A stretch of 11,823 bases of DNA from Thermoproteota archaeon (GCA_012511995.1 JAAZFA010000214.1:1-11823); one strand, 5' to 3'; shown: positions 1-7,275, numbered from the stretch's first letter. Notes: a model not told the origin generated them from the sequence alone. Numbers and translations: made by a program.

Positions 1-1
1 A

Positions 2-106
2 ACTAAAGGACCTGAACTTTGGACAACCACTCCTGCTATGGTTGCACTCTGCCAAGCATACTTCAAGACAACATGGGCAGCAAACATCATGGCTGGTTTG
101 GCTTAA
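2..106 (+). CDS. C-terminal end of an unidentified protein (partial)
   Basis: An open frame enters from the left edge and ends at a TAA at 104-106, giving 34 residues that include ELWTTTPAMVALCQAYFKTT. The frame has no start in the window, so this is the tail of a longer gene. It is followed by a T-rich stretch typical of an archaeal gene end. I do not recognise the family. The other plus-strand frames close early here, but so short an open frame could arise by chance. Confidence 0.4.
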   Translation, partial: TKGPELWTTTPAMVALCQAYFKTTWAANIMAGLA

Positions 107-124
107 TTTTTATTTTTAAAAACT
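103..124 (+). promoter_or_regulatory. T-rich gene end and possible TATA region before the propeller gene
   Basis: Just after the stop of the partial upstream gene lies a run of T with few interruptions, followed by A-rich sequence. The T run suits archaeal U-tract termination of the upstream gene. The same AT-rich block could serve as the TATA box for the gene starting at 211, which would give a leader of roughly 60-70 bases. Sequence alone does not separate the two roles. Confidence 0.3.
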
Positions 125-161
125 TGCCACTTGTAGGACAGGCTTGAACCACATTGCGATA

Positions 162-179
162 AGTAGCTAGAGTGCTACT
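162..179 (+). other. Small hairpin in the likely leader of the propeller gene
   Basis: Arms agtagc (162-167) and gctact (174-179) are perfect inverted repeats around a six-base loop. The hairpin ends 18 bases before the AAGGAG ribosome site. It could fold in the mRNA leader, but a 6-bp stem is short enough to be chance. Confidence 0.25.
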
Positions 180-210
180 GTATGATTCATAGAATAAAAG
201 GAGAATAAAA

Positions 211-2760
211 ATGTCAAAAAAAATTAAAAGCAAATATTTTTTAATCGCGTCAATATTGATAATACTAGTAATACTGCCAAGTATATTAACAACGATAACA
301 GCACAGAGCACGGGATACAAGACTAAAACCACCTATCCAGTTATAGGTGCCATGCCTAACCCTATCGGTGTAGGTCAAGAGACCTTGATATGGCTGGGCA
401 TATCCGATTCATTGGCATTCCAAAGTGATGGTTGGGCAGGTTTAACAGTGTTGGTAATGAAACCCGATGGAACAAATGACACTTTAGGGCCATTTAGAAC
501 CGACTCAACTGGTGGCACAGGAACCGTTTATATCCCTGATCAAGTTGGAAATTATACGCTACAAACGCATTTTCCTGGACAATGGTACAATTGGACTAGC
601 GGTACAGTCGATACTGCTCGAAAGGGAGACTTCTGGTATGAAGAAAGCCTTACTTCGCCATACACTTTAGTGGTCACAGAACAACCTGTACAATATTATC
701 CAGGCGTACCACTGCCATCTGAATATTGGAGCCGCCCAATCGATGCACAAAGTCGAGAATGGTCTTCGATAGCAGGTAACTGGCTAAAAGGTACTAACGG
801 AATGGCACAATACCACCCGGACAACAATGCACCAGAGACTGCTCATATATTATGGGCAAAATCCTTAACGTATGGTGGTCTATCAGGAAGTTATGGCTCC
901 GTTGCTTATGAATTAGGTGACGCATATGAAGGCAAATTCTTTGGCTCAGTGATAATCGACGGAATTCTTTTTTATAACCGAGATAGAACCACAGGTGGTT
1001 CCACTACCGAACAACAAGTTGTCGCCGAAGATCTACACTTAGGTACCGAACTATGGGCAAGAACACTTGGAAACAACGAGCGATTGGCTTTTGGTCAAAT
1101 GCTATATTGGGATACTTATAACATGCATGGCGTTTTTCCTTACATCTGGACAACAACTGGCACAACATGGAAAGCTTATGATGCATACACAGGCAGATTG
1201 ATATACACAATGACTGATGTTCCATCTGATGCTAACGTATATGGTCCCACTTATGGTCCACATGGTGAAATTTTGCGACTAACAGTTAATTTAAACAGCG
1301 GCTGGATGTCACTATGGAACTCATCAAACATACCCCAGTTATATGGAAACACGCAATACGTCTTACCGACTGAATACTTTTATGGATCATGGAGACCTGA
1401 AGGAAAGACTGTAAATGCTTCAACAACTGGCTACATGTGGAACGTCACAATACCTGAGGTACCAACAGCTCCAGACGTAGCGATCACTCGCACGGTTCTT
1501 GTTCTAGAGGACAGAATTGTGGGTTCAAATGTTGCGTGGGACAAACTTCGAACAGACAGCGACCCTGTGGTGATGTGGGCTATAAGCACAAAAGATGGTC
1601 AAGAAGGAATTTTACTCTTTAACAGAACTTGGAATGCACCGTCAGGAGACTTAACTTTCGCTTTAGGACCAATAAGCTTGGACGATGGAGTATTCACTGT
1701 AAGTGCAAAAGAAACTCGACAATACTATGGCTTTAACATTGATACTGGCGAGCAAATCTGGGGTCCAAGTAAAGCATCTCCATACCTCGATATGTACACA
1801 ATTCAACACTCTTCATGGGCAAGGGAACTTGTTGCTAACGGAACACTTTTCACCGCTGGCTATGCTGGCACTTTAAATGCTTATGACATAAAAACAGGAC
1901 AACATCTTTGGTCTTATGATGCTGCCGACATATACTCAGAAATTCTGTGGAGCAACAGCTGGCCTATGCAGATACTGCTTGCAGCTGATGGAAAAATATA
2001 CTATTCTCATGCTGAGCACTCACCCGTCAATCCCTATCCACGTGGCTCACCGTTTATCTGCCTTAATATGTCAACGGGCAAAGAAATCTGGCGGATAGAT
2101 GGAGCGTTTCGTGGGTCTTGGTCAGGCGGAGACTCAATTATAGGCGATAGTATCATTGCTACATATGACACCTACGATGGGCAAATCTATGCTATAGGGA
2201 AAGGCCCAACGGAAATGTCAGTAACAGTGGATCCAGTATCTATCGACACAGGCAAATCTATAGTCATAAGGGGTGATATAAAGGACATTTCACCTGGTAC
2301 ACAAAGTGAAGACATGAAGTTACGATTTCCTAAAGGTGTTCCCGTAATTTCAGATGCAAGCATGAGCAGTTGGATGTTATATGCCTATAAGCAGTTTGCA
2401 AAACCAACAAACGCCACCGGTGTAACAATCATATTGAGCGTAGTTGATAGCAACGGCAATTATAGGGAAATTGGTAGTACAACAAGTGATGCTGACGGCT
2501 TCTTTAATTACAAATGGCTTCCCGATATTGATGGTCAATACCAACTATATGCATCGTTTACGGGCTCGGCAGCATTTTATCCCTGTCACGCTGTAACATC
2601 ATTTAATGTTGAGCCTACAACATCAACCCCCATTCCAACACAAGAGCTTATCTCAACAGCAGCAGACAACTACCTATTGCTGGGAATTATAGCAATAATT
2701 ATCGCGATCGCAATAGTCGGTGCATTACTCGCATTACTAGTAACAAGAAAACGACCATAG
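211..2760 (+). CDS. Secreted, membrane-anchored PQQ-like beta-propeller protein
   Basis: This is an 849-residue surface protein of the PQQ-binding-like beta-propeller type found in uncultured archaea. The start is set by AAGGAG at 198-203, seven bases before the ATG. Residues 8-32 form a signal peptide. An N-terminal beta domain (about 45-155) precedes the propeller. Propeller blades show repeats of the form 'D..TG..LW' at about 275-290, 322-335, 506-517, 557-570 and 617-630. A C-terminal Ig-like domain (about 667-800) is followed by a Thr/Pro-rich linker (801-812), a membrane helix (about 820-845) and a basic tail RKRP. The bulk therefore faces outside, held by the C-terminal helix. No catalytic residues for quinoprotein dehydrogenase activity are evident, so I infer a binding or structural role rather than an enzyme. 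It appears to be a single-gene unit. Its last part resembles the broken copy at 3454-4395. Confidence 0.85.
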   Translation: MSKKIKSKYFLIASILIILVILPSILTTITAQSTGYKTKTTYPVIGAMPNPIGVGQETLIWLGISDSLAFQSDGWAGLTVLVMKPDGTNDTLGPFRTDSTGGTGTVYIPDQVGNYTLQTHFPGQWYNWTSGTVDTARKGDFWYEESLTSPYTLVVTEQPVQYYPGVPLPSEYWSRPIDAQSREWSSIAGNWLKGTNGMAQYHPDNNAPETAHILWAKSLTYGGLSGSYGSVAYELGDAYEGKFFGSVIIDGILFYNRDRTTGGSTTEQQVVAEDLHLGTELWARTLGNNERLAFGQMLYWDTYNMHGVFPYIWTTTGTTWKAYDAYTGRLIYTMTDVPSDANVYGPTYGPHGEILRLTVNLNSGWMSLWNSSNIPQLYGNTQYVLPTEYFYGSWRPEGKTVNASTTGYMWNVTIPEVPTAPDVAITRTVLVLEDRIVGSNVAWDKLRTDSDPVVMWAISTKDGQEGILLFNRTWNAPSGDLTFALGPISLDDGVFTVSAKETRQYYGFNIDTGEQIWGPSKASPYLDMYTIQHSSWARELVANGTLFTAGYAGTLNAYDIKTGQHLWSYDAADIYSEILWSNSWPMQILLAADGKIYYSHAEHSPVNPYPRGSPFICLNMSTGKEIWRIDGAFRGSWSGGDSIIGDSIIATYDTYDGQIYAIGKGPTEMSVTVDPVSIDTGKSIVIRGDIKDISPGTQSEDMKLRFPKGVPVISDASMSSWMLYAYKQFAKPTNATGVTIILSVVDSNGNYREIGSTTSDADGFFNYKWLPDIDGQYQLYASFTGSAAFYPCHAVTSFNVEPTTSTPIPTQELISTAADNYLLLGIIAIIIAIAIVGALLALLVTRKRP

Positions 2761-2775
2761 AAAGTCAATGTCTAA

Positions 2776-2795
2776 TTTCTTTTCCCCCTTTTTTG
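2776..2795 (+). terminator. Pyrimidine-rich gene end after the propeller gene
   Basis: Starting about 15 bases after the TAG is a pyrimidine stretch ending in six T (2789-2794). There is no clear stem before it, so this would be an archaeal U-tract terminator rather than a bacterial-type hairpin. Confidence 0.4.
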
Positions 2796-3129
2796 GGTTG
2801 ATTTGTATTGGAGAAAAGCTGGGGTAAGTGGGCTTCTAGATGGCAGTTACGGTGGTTGCAGTCAGCGTAATTGGATTTGTATTTCTTGCTCCTTAATTTT
2901 GGTACATTCAAAAGTCCCAGCAAACCTCCCTCACCCAAGAAAACCGTTGGTATCGCTGTGATCACTATAAGCAGTCGTTGCTATGGCGGTTGAGTGGGTG
3001 GCTACTGAGCTTGTGAACTCTAGTGTGGCGGAGTGTCGTGTTTTGGGGGTGGGTTAAGAAACTGTCTTAAACATTAAGATATGTATTGGTGTTGTATGTG
3101 GGTTGGTGAATTTTTGGGTATTAAAGATG

Positions 3130-3179
3130 GCTGTCTGAGAAGTTCGTGAGCGAGGGTAGATGCTCACGAGAAAAACAGC
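3130..3179 (+). other. Two-part hairpin of unknown role
   Basis: Arms tcgtgagc (3144-3151) and gctcacga (3162-3169) pair perfectly over eight bases with a ten-base loop. Outside them, gctgt (3130-3134) pairs with acagc (3175-3179), leaving an asymmetric internal loop. The shape loosely recalls a single-hairpin guide RNA, but no clear ACA box or C/D boxes were found. It could also be an insertion-sequence end structure. Confidence 0.35.
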
Positions 3180-3286
3180 AAAATAATTGCCGCTAAGATC
3201 TAATTATCTTCCCAAAAAATAGTTCCGCTTTTCTCCGAGATTGTTTCAAGATACGCTCCCCTCAACAATTTGTTTGCTTGCCACAT

Positions 3287-3450
3287 TCAACAACCAGGTG
3301 GCATCTTCCTGATAAGCGCTCGACTGAGAGTTTCCGCATACTGCATGCTTAAGCTTCCATGCATCCTATCATTGTACCAGCCAATCAACTCAACGACACA
3401 GCTATAACGGCCGTGATGATACTTATAGAAATCAAACCACTTCTCCACCT
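3287..3450 (-). pseudogene. Remnant of an IS481/rve-type transposase, C-terminal end
   Basis: Read on the minus strand, the sequence gives VEKWFDFYKYHHGRY, then ELIGWYNDRMHGSL, then AETLSRALIRKMPPG. This fits the C-terminal signature of archaeal integrase-core transposases ('WYN..HGSL....ETP..AF.RKM.P'), which contains the last part of the DDE fold and its following tail. About 50 residues are left, and the D, D and E catalytic segments upstream are missing. The frame stops at 3287. A further match-like tail (LLNVASKQIV) lies in another frame, consistent with a frameshift. On its N-terminal side the remnant gives way at about 3450 to sequence of the second propeller gene. Confidence 0.65.
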
Positions 3451-3453
3451 TCA

Positions 3454-4395
3454 AATATAGTAGCTTACGGACGCATCTACAGCAGTGCATACCCAGGTAT
3501 ACTTTACTGCTGCGATGTAGCTACAGGCAAAGTTCTCTGGACTTACGGCAACGGCGATCCAGGCAACACAACACACAGCGGTTTTGAAGTTCTAGGAAAC
3601 TATCCAACATTCATAGACGCAATCGGTAACGGCATAATCTACCTCGTCACCTCTGAACATACCTTCCAGACACCTATCTACAAAGGTGCACTCGCACGTG
3701 CAGTTAATGTAACCGACGGCACAGAACTCTGGACACTATCAGCCGCAACAGGTCAATTTGCAGCAATAAGCTACGCAATTGCAGATGGATACTCCGTATT
3801 CTTCAACAGCTACGATGCACAAATCTACAGTTTAGGCAGAGGACCAAGTCAAACTACTGTTGAAGTTGGACCGAAAACCACAACCTTTGGTAACACAGTA
3901 ATCATTGAAGGCACAGTCACAGACATCTCCACAGGTACAAACCAGAACGAACAAGCAGCACGATTCCCACACGGCGTTCCAGTCTCCTCTGATGCCTCAA
4001 TGACAGATTGGATGAGATACGTATACCAACAACAAACATGCCCAAGTAACTTCACAGGTGTAGAAGTTACTATTAGTGTCGTTTACTCAAACGGTAATTA
4101 CCGAATGATCGGAACAGCAACAACTGACGCAAATGGCTATTACAGTCACGTTTGGACCCCCGATATCACAGGCAAATACAATGTGTTCGCCACCTTCGAA
4201 GGCAACAAGGGATATTGGCCTTCAATACAGGAAACATCTTTTAACATCCAAGAACCAGCAGCAACCGCAAGCCCAGTAGCTACACCCGATCCGTCAATGG
4301 CTGATCTATACTTTTTGCCTGCAATAATTGGTTTATTTATAGCGATTGTTGTTGGCATAGCCGCAGTACTATTCGTTGTTAGCAAAAAACCATAA
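3454..4395 (+). pseudogene. Headless second PQQ-like beta-propeller surface protein gene
   Basis: From about 3454 the plus frame reads NIVAYGRIYSS and continues without a stop to TAA at 4393-4395, about 313 residues. It holds two or three propeller blades ('DVATGKVLW', 'NVTDGTELW', 'DAQIYSLGRGP'). An Ig-like domain follows, aligning closely with residues 667-800 of the 849-residue protein at 211-2760 (shared 'RFP.GVPV.SDAS', 'DSNGNYR'-like and 'PDI.G.Y' blocks). Next come an Ala/Pro linker, a membrane helix and the tail SKKP. The signal peptide and about two thirds of the propeller are missing. Upstream of 3454 the sequence changes to the opposite-strand transposase remnant, and stop codons at 3310, 3313 and 3325 close the frame. 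A shorter product from ATG 4000 would lack a signal peptide, so I call it a pseudogene truncated by an insertion. Confidence 0.75.
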
Positions 4396-4410
4396 AAACC
4401 GATTAATCTC

Positions 4411-4422
4411 TCTTCTTTTTTT
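4411..4422 (+). terminator. T-tract after the second propeller gene
   Basis: Seven consecutive T (4416-4422) within a pyrimidine run begin about 15 bases after the TAA, in the same relative position as the tract after the first propeller gene. This suits archaeal U-tract termination. Confidence 0.45.
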
Positions 4423-4487
4423 ATGCGTCACATTCCTTAAAGGTAAACATTTTTTACATCAATTAGTTAACACTGTAATGAGTAGCA

Positions 4488-5006
4488 GTGTCCATTGTAG
4501 TAGATAGCCTCCTTGGTGCGGTAAGCGGTATAACCTCGGGAATCACCGCGTTCTTCATAGTTACAGTACTATCGATGATTTACAAATATTTTACAAATGA
4601 AAGACTTTCTTTCATTATAGGCATCCTATTTGGATTAGGTTTCCTAGGAATTTCAGGCGGTTTACTCGCAATTTTAGATCAACCAAGTATCGGAGGCGTA
4701 ATCGAAGTTGCAATACTGAGTCTTTTTACCATCTGGGGTGTTACTACTGGCGACAAAATATCTGATAAACTCCCAAGGAAAAGTGCCGCCGCATTAATCG
4801 GTATAACAAGAGGCAAACCCGCTTATGTAAAAATCAAATTACCCGATGCCAAACTGATATATGACATGACCGGACAGCCAAGAGTTATAGATTCTTTGAA
4901 AGAAGAGTTAGCACTTCGCGAATTCACCCTACCAAAAGACCTTTCCCAAGAAGAAATGATTAAACGAGTTAGGCGACGATTAATAACGGATTGGGGGTGT
5001 AGGTGA
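4488..5006 (+). CDS. Membrane protein, 5' part of a frame-split ATP-cone protein
   Basis: This frame starts at GTG 4488 and gives 172 residues. Three membrane helices (about 7-31, 41-63 and 68-87) are followed by a soluble region from residue 95 with a beta segment (YVKIKLPDAKLIYDMTG) and a charged helix ending RRRLITDWG. No clear ribosome site is present, so the start is tentative. The frame ends abruptly at TGA 5004-5006, just after a run of five G (4993-4997). Removing one G continues directly into the next frame as DWGVGDAELELDQDYKVTHL and on through the ATP-cone protein at 5080-5595. Span 4488-5595 is 1108 bases, so losing one base leaves exactly 369 codons. I therefore read this as the first half of one 368-residue gene. 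I do not recognise the membrane part by name. Confidence 0.6.
   Translation: MSIVVDSLLGAVSGITSGITAFFIVTVLSMIYKYFTNERLSFIIGILFGLGFLGISGGLLAILDQPSIGGVIEVAILSLFTIWGVTTGDKISDKLPRKSAAALIGITRGKPAYVKIKLPDAKLIYDMTGQPRVIDSLKEELALREFTLPKDLSQEEMIKRVRRRLITDWGCR
4993..4997 (+). other. G5 run at the likely frame break
   Basis: Five G in a row sit where the upstream frame must shift by one base to join the downstream frame. Four G would restore one continuous protein. It may be a sequencing error in a homopolymer, a real inactivating insertion, or a slippery site. Confidence 0.6.
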
Positions 5007-5079
5007 CGCAGAGCTGGAATTAGATCAAGACTATAAAGTAACACACTTAGCTATAGCAGCTAAAACAAGAGGTTTAAGC

Positions 5080-5595
5080 ATGACAATACCAAGCGATTGC
5101 TTAGGGATACCAATAATGTGTGAAGTAATGCCTTCTAACCTATCGCCCGGTGACATTGTTACGATTTATTTTGAGAATAACGAATCTCTTGAACGATGTG
5201 AACTGATAGGTGTAGATGAAACACGGAAAGTAATCACAGTCTGTGCGAACCAGAGTGTTCTTAAGAGAATTCGAAGTATTAAAGCAAGCTTAGTAGTTGT
5301 TCTTCCTTCTGCTTCTGTACTCCCATCCTTTACCATCAGTGTAAAGCAGGGTTCAGGTGAAATCGAAGAGTTCCAATTCGAGCGGATGCTTAGTCGCTTA
5401 AAAAGAGTAGGAGTCACTGACGAGTTGGCAATAAAAATTGTTAATAATGTTCAGGCAAAAATCGATAAAATGGAACAACCTATTCCAACCAAAATCATAA
5501 GAAACGCAGTGGTTACTGAATTGAAAAAGAAAGACCCGATTATTGCTAAAAGATATATTCGAGAAACTGAAAATCGTAAATTCTTTCCGTTTTGA
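5080..5595 (+). CDS. ATP-cone domain protein, 3' part of the frame-split gene
   Basis: From ATG 5080 this gives 171 residues. The frame itself is open back to about 4987, and its codons before the ATG encode plausible protein (GDAELELDQDYKVTHLAI), so ATG 5080 is probably not the true start. Residues 1-78 form a mainly beta region with the pattern 'GLSMTIP...LSPGDIV', which recalls a regulatory RCK_C-like fold; this is a weak call. Residues 85-165 match the ATP-cone pattern: ISVKQGSGEIEEFQFERML, then a helix with 'A.KIVNNVQAKI', then 'IPTKIIRNAVVTELKKKDP'. ATP-cones bind ATP or dATP and set activity in ribonucleotide reductases and NrdR. Here there is no reductase domain, which points to nucleotide sensing attached to a membrane protein. 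Together with 4488-5006 it would make one membrane ATP-cone protein. Confidence 0.7.
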   Translation: MTIPSDCLGIPIMCEVMPSNLSPGDIVTIYFENNESLERCELIGVDETRKVITVCANQSVLKRIRSIKASLVVVLPSASVLPSFTISVKQGSGEIEEFQFERMLSRLKRVGVTDELAIKIVNNVQAKIDKMEQPIPTKIIRNAVVTELKKKDPIIAKRYIRETENRKFFPF

Positions 5596-5630
5596 TTATT
5601 TCAAAACAGAAAAAAATAAAGTATAATCAA
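5592..5630. terminator. Shared terminator region between convergent genes
   Basis: Arms ttgattat (5592-5599) and ataatcaa (5623-5630) are perfect 8-base inverted repeats. The A-rich loop between them reads as a seven-T tract on the minus strand, suiting termination of the CBS gene, which ends at 5654. The left arm overlaps the stop codon of the ATP-cone gene. Confidence 0.4.
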
Positions 5631-5653
5631 TCGGTATGTCTTTAGAATAGTGC

Positions 5654-6496
5654 CTATTTCACGTAAGCTTCCACGAGGTCACGTGCTGTTATTATTCCTA
5701 CAATTTTGTTATCTTTAACAACTGGTAATCTTCTAATGTGTTTTATAGCCATAGTAGCTGCTGCACGGTGAACACTTGTACCCGACTGAATTGTAACTAA
5801 AGGACTTGAACATTCAGGTCCAACGTCGGTGTATAATGCTCGACCACAAGCCAAGAAAGAAGTAAGCAAGTCGCGTTCTGTAAAAATGCCGAATGGTTCT
5901 CCTTTGCGAGTTATGATGACACTGCCGATTCGTTGTCGACCCATCAACGTTGCGATGGTTTCCACAGATGCTTCTTCATCCTCCATGACAACCTTTTTAG
6001 ACATAAAATCGTCAATTTTTAGGTCATCCTCTGTGCTAGCTGGTAAGCTCTTTATTAAATCTGAAGAAGTGATCACTCCAATAAGCGTGGTGCCAGAATC
6101 AAACACTCCTAATCTACCCTTTTTAGTGCGTAGTATCTGCGCAATCTCTTTGGGTTTTGCTGTAACTGCTATGCCAGATAGCGGATATGACATTATGTCC
6201 TCAACTTTCTCGTCTTTTAGAAACAACCCTAAAGCGAATACTTTACTAAACAAGTCACGTTCAGTAATAATTCCCACAGGCGTCCGGTACTTCATCACGA
6301 TTAAGCTTCCAATATGTTTCTCACCCATTACTTTAGCAGCTTCTTCAAGCGCCGTTTCAGGAGTAGTGGTGATAACGTTTTCACTCATTAATTCTCTAGC
6401 GGTTGGGCAACTTGGTAAATTACGTTTGTACTCTTCATAGGTTTCATCTGCGATGCTATACAACTCGTTTTGTACAGGACCTTGATGTGTCGACAT
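5654..6496 (-). CDS. Four-CBS-domain protein (two Bateman modules)
   Basis: This 280-residue soluble protein consists almost entirely of four CBS domains at about 34-92, 96-153, 160-215 and 224-280. Each ends in the usual signature: GIITERDL (75-82), GVITSSDL (140-147), GIFTERDL (203-210) and GIITARDL (267-274). Pairs of CBS domains form Bateman modules that bind adenine nucleotides or related ligands and act as energy or ligand sensors. The repeated 'T..RD' ends are the residues that commonly hold ribose and phosphate. No catalytic or transporter domain is attached, so it probably regulates a partner protein. It faces the ATP-cone gene convergently, and both would sense nucleotides, but a link is only inferred. 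ATG 6494-6496 has no ribosome site and lies about 32 bases after a TATA-like box, which suits a leaderless transcript. The start codon lies inside a 26-base palindrome. Confidence 0.85.
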   Translation of the reverse strand: MSTHQGPVQNELYSIADETYEEYKRNLPSCPTARELMSENVITTTPETALEEAAKVMGEKHIGSLIVMKYRTPVGIITERDLFSKVFALGLFLKDEKVEDIMSYPLSGIAVTAKPKEIAQILRTKKGRLGVFDSGTTLIGVITSSDLIKSLPASTEDDLKIDDFMSKKVVMEDEEASVETIATLMGRQRIGSVIITRKGEPFGIFTERDLLTSFLACGRALYTDVGPECSSPLVTIQSGTSVHRAAATMAIKHIRRLPVVKDNKIVGIITARDLVEAYVK

Positions 6497-6517
6497 AAAT
6501 ATCGCGATATCTATGTC
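6492..6517. promoter_or_regulatory. Near-perfect palindrome over the CBS gene start
   Basis: A perfect core atatcgcgatat (6499-6510) is flanked by gacata (6492-6497) and tatgtc (6512-6517), which also pair. Only the 6498/6511 pair mismatches, so 24 of 26 bases are symmetric. The left arm covers the CBS start codon and the core covers the expected transcription start. This is where a dimeric repressor would block initiation. Confidence 0.5.
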
Positions 6518-6523
6518 TCGACA

Positions 6524-6533
6524 AATACTTTAA
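6524..6533 (-). promoter_or_regulatory. TATA-like box of the CBS gene
   Basis: On the minus strand this reads TTAAAGTATT, centred about 32 bases before the A of the start codon. Archaeal TATA boxes sit about 25-27 bases before the transcript start, so transcription would begin within about six bases of the ATG. Confidence 0.4.
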
Positions 6534-6644
6534 CATTTCAAAATTCAACATTGCTAAATACATACCAAAAAAGATTCTATCAACATTTCATAACAATGTG
6601 TACTACTTTCTAGACAAGTTGCTCGAAAATATAGTGATTATCAA

Positions 6645-6655
6645 ACTTGACAAGT
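6645..6655. repeat. Short palindrome in the divergent intergenic region
   Basis: acttg (6645-6649) and caagt (6651-6655) flank a single A. A related gacaagtt occurs at 6613-6620. The overlapping stretch 6647-6660 matches 11 of 14 bases of the palindrome upstream of the ACT gene at 11782-11795. It could be a regulator site for the gene starting at 6678 or a chance match. Confidence 0.25.
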
Positions 6656-6677
6656 AACATTATTTAACGGACGAAAG

Positions 6678-7275
6678 TTGTATGAAAAAACCCTTTATAC
6701 AGTAATGGCTGGACTCATTATGGCAGCATTGTTAACAGGTGTACTGTTGTCTCAAGCAAATCAGAATTATCAAAAGGTAACTGTGACTCAAGACTTTGAA
6801 AATGGATTAGGCGATTGGGTAATAGGTTCCCACGCCCCAGATGACCCTAATAACTCTGGGCAGAAAGTAAACTATGCACTTAAGGCATCTGATAACCAAT
6901 CATATACAGGTAACAAATCAACCAAGCTCTCCTTGTATGGCTCACAGGATGATGGAACTGTTTGGCTGCAACGAAACCCAAACGCTTGTGCCCAATATCA
7001 AAGAATGTTATGGTAGCCTCCAACTATGGAGCAACAGTAAAAGCTTCAATACGATAGCAAATGTTGCTAGTTACATCGGTGTCAGCAGCGTAAATGCAGA
7101 AACTGACTTCCAAATTATAGATGTGGCAAACCAAATTTAAGGATGGAAAAGCTACAGTTACTCTACACTGATACAAACAGGCGCTTCAGGTAATGACAGC
7201 GTAGCAGTAGGTATTTCTGCAGTTTGAGAAACACAAATGATCTGCTATATCGATGACATTTCAATACAATATTAG
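6678..7275 (+). pseudogene. Decayed secreted protein gene with a jelly-roll-like domain
   Basis: The parts form one small exported protein of about 195 residues read through several breaks. A signal or anchor helix (LYTVMAGLIMAALLTGVLL) is followed by 'VTQDFENGLGDW' and 'STKLSLYGSQDDGTVWLQR'. After a frame change the reading continues 'LQLWSNSKSFNTIANVASYI', then GWKSYSYSTL, then ICYIDDISIQY and TAG at 7273-7275. The damage visible is: ATG 6682 is out of frame with the signal helix and would be in frame with one more A in the run at 6685-6690 (otherwise a TTG start at 6678 is needed); a net one-base gain at about 6970-7010; TAA at 7138-7140; and TGA at 7225-7227 where Trp is expected. The DFENG..DW opening and final IDDI block recall carbohydrate-binding jelly-roll domains, but I cannot name the family. 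It is very likely non-functional. Confidence 0.65.

Larger units (their letters stand above)
2761..3280. other. Gene-free stretch between the two propeller genes
   Basis: No convincing gene was found in these 520 bases on either strand. The only longer open stretch (minus, 2765-2965) has no recognisable domain and overlaps the terminator of the upstream gene. A short plus-strand run, MAVTVVAVSVIGFVFLAP (starting at 2839), resembles a membrane helix and could be a shred of a lost surface-protein gene. The stretch also holds the hairpin at 3130-3179. It lies beside a transposase remnant, so it may be partly insertion-sequence debris. Confidence 0.5.

Noticed and set aside
2765..2965. A 66-residue minus-strand open frame
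   Set aside because: It has no recognisable domain, its end overlaps the T-tract after the propeller gene, and its composition is not protein-like for this genome.
3130..3179. Possible C/D-box or H/ACA guide RNA
   Set aside because: No RUGAUGA or paired CUGA boxes at the right spacing, and no convincing ACA after the stem.
211..4395. The two propeller genes as a recent tandem duplication
   Set aside because: The shared C-terminal parts are clearly related but differ at many positions, so they are diverged paralogues rather than a recent copy.
4000..4395. A stand-alone 131-residue gene from ATG 4000
   Set aside because: The frame and homology extend upstream to about 3454, and the short version would begin inside the Ig-like domain without a signal peptide.
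5829..6440. A 203-residue plus-strand open frame
   Set aside because: It lies wholly antisense to the four-CBS gene, whose repeated domains explain the sequence; the plus frame is rich in Ser and Thr and has no domain.
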